Shown: positions 1 to 8,563 of the stretch, in pieces
Numbering within the stretch: position 1 is the first letter of the stretch
Layout: the number at the start of each line of letters is the position of its first letter
Assembly (NCBI GenBank): GCA_036320915.1
Contig: JAXBDG010000018.1
Span: forward strand, 1,116,001 to 1,180,000
Length of the DNA: 64,000 bases
Origin: Linnemannia elongata
Lineage: Eukaryota; Mortierellomycota; Mortierellomycetes; Mortierellales; Mortierellaceae
Reading direction: 5' to 3'
The notes under the pieces: model-generated
The model's input: only the letters and a program-made list of their open reading frames with translations
Database searches by the model: none
What the model was told of the DNA's origin: nothing
Translations under genes and position numbers: made by a program

Positions 1-786
1 GGCCTCCATGAAGAGGTCATCCGCTGCGCGATTGTACTGCCCCACAGCCGAAGGCACAAAGCGTCCTCGGTAGTCAGGTCCAAGGTACTGAGAACGACAG
101 GTGATGAGTAACTTGGTATTGCGCTGTCCGAACCGATTGAGGAGGTTGGTGGTGTGGAGGTTGGAGATGAGCTGGCTCTCGTCGTATCCATCACAGATCA
201 AGATGAATTGGTGGTGTTGCTCCAACTCCTGAATCTGTAACTCCAAAAACCTGTAGGCCCTAAGTTGCTCCCTAATGAGATCCTTCTCTGGACGCTCGAG
301 GGCTGGTAGGTTGATGAACAAGGGAATTCGGCCGCCAGATCTGTACTCCTTCCAGAGTTCGTTTTCCAAGTGTCGGTTAAACGTTGACTTTCCCGCTCCC
401 GAGTCGCCCAGGGTTAGCATGACTTCAGAGTTAGCAGAGAGGAAATCCTTGAGCTTGTCCGTCAGGGGGAACAGTGTGTTGTCCGGGGCCTGCAGGCAGG
501 CCTTGGCCATTGGGGAAATAAAGACCGGTTGCTCAAACTCTCGCAGTCGCAGCACCCTGAGTGCGTTTACAGCAGATTCTATGTTGTAATTGTCCTGAGC
601 CTGGTCGAATTTATAATGAGTGCTCGAAACATCCTCCAAGCGCCTTGCCTTCACGAGCTGCTCCGACTGAGAAATTGAAAGAGGGCGTTTGCTCTGTGTG
701 CCCACCTTCACAGGGTCCGAAAAGGCAGAGTTGAACGAGATTGGTGGTGGCGGTGAGGAACTACCTTGATACAGCGAGGACGACAT
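1..786 (-). CDS. NACHT-WD40 protein, copy A (N-terminal 262 residues, runs off the left edge)
   Basis: The frame is open from the ATG at 786 to the window edge, so only the N-terminus and the start of the NACHT NTPase are visible. A Ser/Pro-rich leader is followed by a linker and a P-loop (GDSGAGKS), then a Walker B-like hydrophobic strand ending in CDGYDE. It aligns with copies B and C, so pentapeptide repeats and a WD40 propeller are expected beyond the edge. A further ATG upstream (803) is out of frame and lies inside the inferred leader intron, so 786 is chosen. Proteins of this build are fungal NLR-like signalling NTPases whose WD40 part is thought to sense ligands and whose NACHT part oligomerises. 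Whether the C-terminal part is intact cannot be seen. Confidence 0.85.
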   Translation of the reverse strand, partial: MSSSLYQGSSSPPPPISFNSAFSDPVKVGTQSKRPLSISQSEQLVKARRLEDVSSTHYKFDQAQDNYNIESAVNALRVLRLREFEQPVFISPMAKACLQAPDNTLFPLTDKLKDFLSANSEVMLTLGDSGAGKSTFNRHLENELWKEYRSGGRIPLFINLPALERPEKDLIREQLRAYRFLELQIQELEQHHQFILICDGYDESQLISNLHTTNLLNRFGQRNTKLLITCRSQYLGPDYRGRFVPSAVGQYNRAADDLFMEA

Positions 787-793
787 GGTTGGA

Positions 794-890
794 CTACGAC
801 CATTGAATATCCAATAACCGAAAGTTAGTATTCATGTCTGAAATAATACACTGGTTGTAATTAATTTATCCGCGAGGCCATTGGGTTTAC
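794..890 (-). other. 5' leader intron of copy A
   Basis: On the minus strand the donor reads CAAG|GTAAAC at 890 and the acceptor GTCGTAG ends at 794, leaving 7 bases (793-787) before the ATG at 786. The same intron, 91-92 nt long, is found at the same place in copies B, C, D and E. Splicing is predicted from sequence only. Confidence 0.65.
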
Positions 891-2023
891 CTTGTGGTGA
901 GTTGCTGTTATGCCGTTTATTAGGGGTGTTTCGGTGAATCTGGTAAGAGTAGGAACAGGTGGACTAAGGAAACAGAAATCAAAGTAAAAAGTCAGTAAGC
1001 TTAGAGATGATACGGACCATGCATAATAAATTGCAAGGCGGGGGGTTGATTGTCTTACAAGAGGAGGAGGGCGAGATGTAGGCTTCATGTATCTAGTGGC
1101 AGTAAAGGTGGGTCATGAACTGGAGTGAAGATATAGAATCAGTGCAAAAAAGATAAGTATCAGGTCCAGTAAAGTAATTGAAGGTTTGATGCCAATTCTC
1201 ACGCCATCGTTCTGCTACCTTTATGACAAGTGAGCGTTGATGCGGTTGGCTGGTGGCGACGACTTGGTTTCGTGGGGATGTATCTATTAACGTTCAATCA
1301 CTTACTAGCGTTTTGCAAGGTCATGTCGTCCTTGTAACTGAGCAGTCTAAGCGACACTTCCAGACCTGATGAAGGACATACCTCTGACACGCTGAACAAG
1401 TGTACTACTGATGGGTTGCCTGCCGGTTCTGATGGAGAGTTGTTGTTCTTGTTGGTGTTAATGTATGTTTGTGAATGAGGATGAGTGAGAAAGAGGACGA
1501 CCGAGAAGAAGGTTCGCCTGTATGAGGAAACTGATGAGTGCCAGTCGAGGAGTGAAAGAGAGGCGAAAAGTGATGAGAAACGTTGAATAAGAAAGGCACA
1601 GAGGTAAGAGCGACAAGAGGAGGAAAGCATTTTGTCTGACGCCCTTTGTGCTTGCCCAACAACCATTTGCATTCATACCCCATTCAAGAATTTGAATAAT
1701 CTCTTTGTGCCCCTTGCTTTCTTGGCCAGAGCGCATGGACCCAGGGCCCAAGGGTGAATAGAGACAATAGGCGAAAGAGTCAAGAATTCCATTCCTTTAT
1801 ACACCCTACCCTTTCAACTCACAGCTCGTCCATCTGATAAGGTCTCAGATAGAGCGTTATACTTTGACCGTTGATCAAAGACGCAGTGGAGCCGCAACAC
1901 TTTTAATCGATCAGATATCCCCAGGCTACATTTTTTTCATTTGGCTGCAAAAGAGATAAGAAATGAACAAACAAGATTTATTCTACAATACAAGACAAAA
2001 AGATACGATATCTTACAGAAACT
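891..2023. other. Intergenic: promoter and 5' leader region of copy A
   Basis: No gene is supported. The stretch is a diverged duplicate of 6654-7926 and 12489-13607. Shared landmarks include the TCTATATC motif (minus strand) near 1125, about 340 bases before the ATG, and a block around 1625-1655. The short open frames at 1298-1751 shift relative to their counterparts in the other two units and are not coding. Confidence 0.6.
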
Positions 2024-2240
2024 CTAGGCGATGACAGTGTGGGCAACAGAGACACTAAACCCACCCTTCTTCTCCTTCTTCTCATCTTCATCAGCATCCT
2101 CCAACGCATCCTTGCCCTCAGCACCCGAGATCTGACTCTCATCATCAACCTCAGGACCCTTCTCCTGAGCATCCCTCTCCTCCTTCTCAGGAGCAACTCC
2201 AGAGAACTCAATAGGGTCCCTGTTAGAAACAATGACAGAG
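2024..2240 (-). pseudogene. Relic of the 3' end of the MFS transporter gene (relic 1)
   Basis: About 200 bp match the last ~70 codons of the MFS gene at 13608-15567, up to and including its TAG stop. The frame through the tail is still open here (for example SNRDPIEFSGVAPEK and VAHTVIA before the stop), but everything upstream of the tail is missing and there is no start. Homology fades near 2230-2240, directly beside the next relic. It marks the breakpoint of the tandem duplication that made copies A-C. Confidence 0.8.
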
Positions 2241-2262
2241 AGCTCCGGTCTGTCTCCATGCG

Positions 2263-2448
2263 AAGGAAGTGTTCAAGAATGAAAACTTCATTCAGGACCT
2301 CAAGAACCGATTGGCTTTCCTTAGGATCATGGACAACGACTCGCCTGCATATGTGCATATCTGGTTCTATTGCCTCACCTTTTTAAATTTCAACAAAACG
2401 GGCAGGAGAATTGTCTTCACCAACACCTTCTACCAGCCCTCTGCTTGA
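2263..2448 (+). pseudogene. 3'-terminal fragment of an unrecognised gene, convergent to copy B
   Basis: Sixty-two codons end in TGA and read KEVFKNENFIQDLKNRLAFL, then a WFY-containing stretch, ending NTFYQPSA. The same tail, at the same orientation relative to the NACHT gene, occurs after copy C (8169-8354), copy D (33245-33430) and copy E (41482-41666). This one has no stop but lacks the rest of its gene, having been cut next to the MFS relic. I do not recognise the protein family. Confidence 0.55.
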
Positions 2449-2704
2449 TCCTTGATCAGCTATCCCTTCCCAACCGTTTTTAAGTGTATTTCTCCCTTGC
2501 AGGTGTTTCTGTTTCTCTCTCCTTCCCCCTTTTCTCTTCTCTGTCATATCATGTATTTTGGGAGTTGATAGCGACAATTGCTCCGAATAAAGCGAAGAAA
2601 GTTCAAATGGCGCACGATGGTTGATGAAAGGTCAAAGGTAGGACTTGAAACCCGGTCACTCATAAGGCAGTAAAATATTTCGAGGGCGTTTTATTTAGTA
2701 GGTT

Positions 2705-5700
2705 TTATTCGGCCTCATCCTCTTCTTGATTCTCGCCATGGCTCCCGTCCAAGTAGTTGTCCTCGTTCTCGTCCGAATAATCGTCCTGGTTCTCGTCCGG
2801 GTAGTCGTCCTGGCTTTTGTCCTGGCTGTCGCCCATAGTATCGTCGATAGTCTTCGACCCGTCCTTGGCGCCGCGCTGCTTCAGCAATCTCTGGTTCGTC
2901 TCGCTAAGACCAACGACGTCAACTATAACAGCAGTCGCGGCTGCCAATGCAGTGCGTCCCAAAGTCCATATCAGCCTCGCAGAAAACGTGCCATCCGACT
3001 CCTCAGCCAGCCTCCATACCTGTGCAAACCCAGAACTCGAACTAGCAACAAACTCCAGCTTGTTCAGTCTCCAAGCGACGCAAGATACTCCACTGAGAAA
3101 GTTCCCGATAGCCAATACATGGTCCCACTCCTGCTCCGCGCCTTTCCGGACTAAATGCCATAGCAACATCACGCCATCAAAGGTAGAGGCTATCCATTGA
3201 CCGCAAGGTGACAAAGAAACAAAAAAAATAACGCCATCGTGCTCTAGGGTGTGCAAGGGCTCTTCGCACTCCTCGTCCCACAATTCGACTTCCGTACTGT
3301 CATCCCCAACTAATGCGATCTGTTTGGCGGTTGAAGATATACTTATGTCCATTAGATCACACCAGACATTCACGATGACTCGTGATTCTCCAGTACCGAT
3401 ATCCCAGACTCGAACGGTTCCATCTCCGCTCCCCGATACGACCTTTAGTCCACACGGCGAGAATGTCACGTCTAATACCCAGTCGCTATGACCCGAGAGC
3501 ACGCAACCAGGCGTTCCTGAACGAGCACACCAAAGGCGTACAGTGTTGTCCCAGCTTCCGGAGGCAATCCACTGATCATTTGGCGAGAACATCAGGGCCG
3601 TGATGGAATCTGTGTGACCTTTGAGGGTAAACTCGAGAGCACCAGACTCGGCATTCCAGGTTCTGATGATTTCATCGCGTCCGGCAGTGGCGACTCGAAG
3701 ACCGTCTAAAGAAAATGCCACGCACCAGGCATTCCCAGGACCACATTGAAGCACAAGGCCGGGATTTCCAGTCACCGCATCATACAGTCGCACAGTTCCA
3801 GAGCCACCGCCAGAGATAATAATTCCTCCATCGGAAGAATACGCCACACTCACTATCGCATCAGCTTGATAATTGTCCAGGTCGAGTCCTGCTCCAGTGG
3901 TCGTTATATCCCATAACCGGACGGTCTTATCCCAGCTTCCGGAAGCCAACTGCAAACCATTCGACGAGAACGCAACGCAAGTCACACCAGAAGAATGACC
4001 CGCAAAGACAGAGACCAAGGTGCCTGTGTGGATGTCCCATAGTTTGACCTTACAATCTTCCCTTGATGACGCGATCCATCTGCTGTCTGGCGAAAAGGCC
4101 ACCGCACTAACTTCCACCTCATTTTCCAGCCATTGTCTTCTTACTGGGCTGGTCCTTACGTCCCAAAGCTGCAAATGGTCAAAAGAATATCCTGCAGCAA
4201 CCCAATTACCATCTGGCGAAAACGCAACGCAACGAACAAATCCTCTCCCATTCAGAACCCAGCCCATTCGTCCATAGAGAGTGTCGAAAAATCGTATCGT
4301 TCCGTCCTCGCCGCGGGAGACAATGCTTTGTCCGTTTGGCGAGTATGCAACACCGCATACCGGCCCAGTATGACCGTACAAGACATTAATATTATTGCCA
4401 GTGTGCAAGTCCCACAATCTCACGGTCTTGTCATCACTGGCTGAGGCAACTTGGTCGCCTGAGGGTGAAAACGCGACATCTCTCACAACTTTGGTATGCC
4501 TCTCCAGAATAAAATCAGTCGACCCCGTCTGGCAGTTCCACAGTCGCACCGTACAGTCTTCACTGCCGGAGAGAAGTTGAAGTTGCTGACCTGAAGGCGA
4601 GAAGGCGATGGCTGTGACTTCTCCTTCGTGGCCGGGAAATGCACGGGGCTCTGTCCAAGTTGCAGTGTCGTAAACGTTGATATTGCCACCACCTAGACCC
4701 ACAGCAAAGAGCTTCCCATCGGCTGAGTAAGCACATGAGCACACCTCGTCTCTTACTCTCAAAAATGGCAATTCTCCGAATTCCACTCCCTCCATCCGCG
4801 CTTTGCTGAGGTCCGCCTGCCGAATCCAACTCCTGGTAAGGTTGACGCCCCTAAGGTCGGCCTCCTGCATTTGCGCCGAGTCGAACTGCCCACCAGACAA
4901 ATCAGCTCCTGAAACTTGGATGCCTCGAAGATCCGCCCCATTGAATGACACCCCAGCTTTGACCAAGATGGTAATGGCGTTCGCCGCGGCACAAGCAGCT
5001 TGTTCGTCGATCTTGGACAACTCAATAATGTCGAGAAGCTGTTTCTTGAAACTAGAGTCCAACTGCACGCGCTCGGCCAAGAACTGGATGATCGAAGGCT
5101 CAACAACAAGATTCCTCTGAAACAAGGGATGGCTGGTGGGATTGCTGGAATTGAAACGAGGATGCGGAGCAAATTCCTTGCTGCTGTCGGCAAGTCCATA
5201 GATGGTGCAGGAATAAAAATATTCCAGGATGGATCGATGGACAAAGCGGTACTGTGTCCCGGCTCGACTCAACAGACTGGCACCGCGTAGGAGGGAGATA
5301 CCAGGATGAAGACCAAAAAACCTAGTCTTCCATGTGGCCCCGTCGCGCATTTCGATGTAGTCGACAATTGGCCTGCCATCCTGCTTCCGAAATATTGCCG
5401 CAGCCAGATCCTGTTGAAACTTGATCCCATTCTGTTCGAATCCATCCTCCATCAAACCTTCGTATGCTACCCGCTTGTCCCCGCTCAATTTGTTGTCCTG
5501 CAGACGACGTTTGTTGACTCCAAGCCAGTGCCATACAAAGTTGTCGTACAGTTGAACACGAGTGACACGGAATCTCGAGAGATCGGACTTGCCCTGGACG
5601 ACATTGGGAAGGGCCTCCAGGCACAGCGTCAGAAGGAAAGGGTTTTTGACCAAATCCATCAGATTGGGAATAGTCTCCAGCTTTTCCATATAGTCGTCCT

Positions 5701-6553
5701 TGACCCAAGTTCGCGGCTCGAGAGGGACATATCGCTCGACATAGACTTCAATCTGCTTGTTGGAGAATGGTGCGATAACGGCCTCCATGAAGAGATCGTT
5801 CGCTGCGCGATTGTACATCCCCGCCGCATTGGGGACAAAGCGTACTCGGTAGTCAGGTCCAAGGTACTGGGTGCGGCAAGTAATAAGCAACTTGACTTTC
5901 CACTGTCCAGATTGGTTCAGAAGGTTGGTGGTGTGGAGATTGGAAGTGAGCTGACACTCGTCGTAGCCATCACAGATCAAGATAAACTGGCGGTGCTGCT
6001 TCAGTTCACGAATCTTGTCTCCCGTAAAGTCGTATGTCCTCAATTGCTCTGCAACCAGCTCCTTCTCCGGTCGCTCCAATGCTGGCAGGTTGATGAACAG
6101 AGGAATACGGTCGCCAGATTTGTACTCCTTCCAGAGCTCGTTCTCCAAGTGTCGGTTAAACGTTGACTTGCCCACTCCCGAGTCGCCTAGGATTAGCATG
6201 ACTTCAGTTCTATCAGAGAGGAATTTCCTGACCTTTTCTATCAGAGGGAACAGTGTGTTGTCCGAGGTTTGCAGGCTGGCCTTGGCCATTGGGGTAATAA
6301 AGACTGGTTGCTTATACTCTTTTAGTCGCAGCTCCCTGAGTGCGTTTACAGCAGATTCATTACTGTGATCGTGCTGAGCCTGGGCGAATTCATAATCGGC
6401 GTTCGAAACATCTTCCAAGCGCCTTGCTTTAACGAGCTGTTCCGATTGGGAAACCGCAAGAGGGCGCTTACTTTGTGTGCCCAGCTTCTCAGGGTCCGAA
6501 AAAGCAGAGTTGGACGGCAGCGAGGAACTGCCTGGAGGTGGCGAGGATGACAT
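2705..6553 (-). CDS. NACHT-pentapeptide-WD40 protein, copy B (1282 aa)
   Basis: An intronless coding region. Residues 1-75 are Ser/Pro-rich and probably disordered. The NACHT NTPase has its P-loop GDSGVGKS at 123-130 and Walker B FILICDGYDE at about 190-199, followed by helical NACHT-associated sequence to ~530. Pentapeptide-like A(D/N)LxG repeats lie at 536-592. Fourteen WD40 repeats at about 600-1225 fit two seven-bladed propellers, and a D/E/Q/S-rich tail ends the protein. An in-frame ATG six codons upstream (6571) lies inside the inferred leader intron, so 6553 is preferred. The family is NLR-like: ATP-driven oligomerisation with a WD40 sensor. No known death-effector N-terminal domain is visible. 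It is the middle unit of the left tandem array and looks intact. Confidence 0.92.
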   Translation of the reverse strand: MSSSPPPGSSSLPSNSAFSDPEKLGTQSKRPLAVSQSEQLVKARRLEDVSNADYEFAQAQHDHSNESAVNALRELRLKEYKQPVFITPMAKASLQTSDNTLFPLIEKVRKFLSDRTEVMLILGDSGVGKSTFNRHLENELWKEYKSGDRIPLFINLPALERPEKELVAEQLRTYDFTGDKIRELKQHRQFILICDGYDECQLTSNLHTTNLLNQSGQWKVKLLITCRTQYLGPDYRVRFVPNAAGMYNRAANDLFMEAVIAPFSNKQIEVYVERYVPLEPRTWVKDDYMEKLETIPNLMDLVKNPFLLTLCLEALPNVVQGKSDLSRFRVTRVQLYDNFVWHWLGVNKRRLQDNKLSGDKRVAYEGLMEDGFEQNGIKFQQDLAAAIFRKQDGRPIVDYIEMRDGATWKTRFFGLHPGISLLRGASLLSRAGTQYRFVHRSILEYFYSCTIYGLADSSKEFAPHPRFNSSNPTSHPLFQRNLVVEPSIIQFLAERVQLDSSFKKQLLDIIELSKIDEQAACAAANAITILVKAGVSFNGADLRGIQVSGADLSGGQFDSAQMQEADLRGVNLTRSWIRQADLSKARMEGVEFGELPFLRVRDEVCSCAYSADGKLFAVGLGGGNINVYDTATWTEPRAFPGHEGEVTAIAFSPSGQQLQLLSGSEDCTVRLWNCQTGSTDFILERHTKVVRDVAFSPSGDQVASASDDKTVRLWDLHTGNNINVLYGHTGPVCGVAYSPNGQSIVSRGEDGTIRFFDTLYGRMGWVLNGRGFVRCVAFSPDGNWVAAGYSFDHLQLWDVRTSPVRRQWLENEVEVSAVAFSPDSRWIASSREDCKVKLWDIHTGTLVSVFAGHSSGVTCVAFSSNGLQLASGSWDKTVRLWDITTTGAGLDLDNYQADAIVSVAYSSDGGIIISGGGSGTVRLYDAVTGNPGLVLQCGPGNAWCVAFSLDGLRVATAGRDEIIRTWNAESGALEFTLKGHTDSITALMFSPNDQWIASGSWDNTVRLWCARSGTPGCVLSGHSDWVLDVTFSPCGLKVVSGSGDGTVRVWDIGTGESRVIVNVWCDLMDISISSTAKQIALVGDDSTEVELWDEECEEPLHTLEHDGVIFFVSLSPCGQWIASTFDGVMLLWHLVRKGAEQEWDHVLAIGNFLSGVSCVAWRLNKLEFVASSSSGFAQVWRLAEESDGTFSARLIWTLGRTALAAATAVIVDVVGLSETNQRLLKQRGAKDGSKTIDDTMGDSQDKSQDDYPDENQDDYSDENEDNYLDGSHGENQEEDEAE

Positions 6554-6561
6554 GAGTGAAA

Positions 6562-6653
6562 CTACGACCATTGATTATGCAATAGCCTTAGCACACATGT
6601 TTGCAATAATACACTAGCTGTAATGATTTCATTCGCGAAGCAATTGGGCTTAC
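6562..6653 (-). other. 5' leader intron of copy B
   Basis: Donor CGAG|GTAAGC at 6653 and acceptor GTCGTAG at 6562 give 92 nt; eight bases remain before the ATG at 6553. Position and length match copies C, D and E. Confidence 0.65.
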
Positions 6654-7926
6654 CTCGTGCTGGATTGCTGTTGATTAGAACCTGGCAGGCGCAGGAATGG
6701 CTGGGCTAATGAAACAGACATCGAAGTAAATGAGAGCGTATTCATGGAGAGATGATACTGACTAAAAAGCACAAAAACTGCAATGCAGGGGTTGGGTTCT
6801 TACAAATGGAGGATATCGAACCTTGTTTCTAGTGGAGGGCAAGCGGTCAATTCCTGGAGTGAAGATATAGAATGAGAGAAAAGATAAGTGTCAGGTCCAG
6901 TAAAGTAATTGAAGGCCTTCTGTCTATTTTCACGCCTTCTTTCTGTTACCTTCGTGGCAAGTGAGCGTTGTTGAGTTTGGTTAGCGTGGCGACGACTCGG
7001 ATGTATCTATTAACGTTCAATCGCGTATTAGATTCTTGCAACGTTATGTCTTTTTCGTAACTGAGAAGCCTAAGCGACACTTCCAGACCTGAGGAAGGAC
7101 ATACCTCTGACACGCCGGACAAGTGCACTGCTGATGGGTAGCCTGCCGGTTCTGATGGAGAGTTGTTGTTCTTGTTGGTGTTAATGTATGTTTGTGAATG
7201 AGGATGAGCGAGAAAGAGGACGACCGAGAAGAAGGCTCGACTGTGTGAGGAAACTAATGAATGTCAGTCGAGGAGTGAAAAAGGTGCTGAGGAGCGATGA
7301 ATAAGAAAGGCGAAGAGGTAAGAGCGACAAGATGAGGAAAGCATTTTGTCTGACGCCCTTTGTGCTTGCCCGCCACCCATTTGCTTTCACAGCCCATCCA
7401 AGATTTTGAACAATCTCTTCGTGCCCCTTGCTTCCTTGGCCAGAGCGCATGGACCCATGGCCACGGGTGAACAGAGACAAGAGACGAAGGAGTCAGGAAA
7501 TCCATTCTTTTATCCAGCATACCCTTTCAACTCACAGTTCGTCCACCTGATAAAGTCTCAGATAGAGCGTTATTCTTTGATCGTTGATCAAAAACGCAGT
7601 GAAACTATAACACCTTTCATTGATCAGTGGGGTATTCAGAAAGTAAAGGTGCGCGGGATGTAAACTATTACGAACGAACGGCAGCCAATCAATACACCCC
7701 CTTTTTTTTATTCGCGAACTAACACATACGTATTGATTGGCTGTCGTTCAATCGTAATTGTTTACACCTGAGTACTTTTACTTACTGAATACCCCTCAGA
7801 TATCCCCCTGTTTAATTATTTTTTTCAATTGGCTGAAAAACAGATGAGAAAAGAACAATCAAGATTTATTCTACAAGACAAAAGGATAAAGGGAGAAGAA
7901 GCAAGGAACGATAGCATACAAAAACT
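6654..7926. other. Intergenic: promoter region of copy B
   Basis: No gene is supported. It is a duplicate of 12489-13607 and 891-2023, with the conserved minus-strand TCTATATC motif near 6860. It is interrupted at 7628-7795 by an inverted-repeat element that the other two units lack. Confidence 0.6.
7628..7795. mobile_element. 168-bp MITE-like element with long terminal inverted repeats
   Basis: The left end reads TGGGGTATTCAGAAAGTAAA and the right end, on the opposite strand, GGGGTATTCAGTAAGTAAA. The inverted similarity runs on for about 65 bp (shared blocks include TGTAAAC and GCAGCCAATCAATA), so the element could fold into a near-complete hairpin. TCAG flanks both ends. The paralogous sites near 1913 and 13481 read GATCAGATATCCC with one TCAG and no element, so the limits and the 4-bp target duplication come from real empty sites. 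There is no coding capacity. The superfamily is not assigned. Confidence 0.88.
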
Positions 7927-8140
7927 CTAGGCGATGACAGTGTGGGCAACAGAGGTGCTAAACCCACCCTTCTTCGTCTCCTTCTTCTCATCTTCATCAG
8001 CATCCTCCAACTCAGCCTTGCCCTCAGCACCCGAGATCTGACTCTCATCAACAACCTCAAGACCCTTCTCCTGAGCATCCTCTTACTCCTTCTCGGGAGC
8101 AACACCAGAGAACTCAATAGGGTCCCAATCAGAGGCAATG
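7927..8140 (-). pseudogene. Relic of the 3' end of the MFS transporter gene (relic 2)
   Basis: Same origin as the relic at 2024: the last ~70 codons of the 13608-15567 transporter and its TAG stop, with the rest of the gene absent. Here a GAG or GAC codon has become TAA after APEKE, so even the tail is interrupted. Confidence 0.8.
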
Positions 8141-8168
8141 GTAGAGAGCTCCGGTCTGTGTCCATGTG

Positions 8169-8354
8169 AAGGAAGCGTTCAAGAATGAGAACGTCATTCA
8201 GGACCTCAAGAACCGATTGGCTTTCCTCGGGATCATGGACAACGACCCGCTTGCATTTGAGCATATCTAATTCAACCGCCTCATCTTTTTACATCTCAAC
8301 AAAACAGGCAGGAGCATTGCCTTCACCAACACCGTCTACCGGCCTTCTGCTTGA
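8169..8354 (+). pseudogene. 3'-terminal fragment of an unrecognised gene, convergent to copy C
   Basis: Same 62 codons and TGA end as 2263-2448. An in-frame TAA replaces the conserved TGG codon of the HIWF motif, so it cannot code across its length. The tail reads KTGRSIAFTNTVYRPSA. Confidence 0.55.
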
Positions 8355-8563
8355 TCCTCGATCAGCTATCTTTTTTCAACCGTTTAAGTGTATTTCTTCT
8401 CTGTCTTGCCTTGTATTTGATAGTTGATAGCGAACCTTGTTCTGAATAAAGCAAGAAAGTTCAAATGGCGCAGGATGGTTGATGAAAGGTCAAAGGTAGG
8501 ACTTGAATCCCGGGTCACTCATGAGGTAGTAAATTATCTCGAATGCGTTTTATTTAGTGAGTT

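Noticed and set aside
1298..1751. Three overlapping minus-strand frames in the spacer upstream of copy A, with relatives at 7181-7520
   Set aside because: Homologous frames in the three duplicated spacers are shifted and end differently, so they are not under coding constraint. They cover promoter or leader sequence.
4020..4580. Plus-strand frames opposite the WD40 repeats (Arg/Ser/Leu-rich)
   Set aside because: They repeat with the blade period of the WD40 gene and are its shadows.
5306..6166. A 286-codon plus-strand frame opposite the NACHT region of copy B, with counterparts opposite copies A and C
   Set aside because: It is the antisense of a conserved NACHT region. Its conservation follows from the coding strand, it is broken in the paralogues, and it has no recognisable domain.
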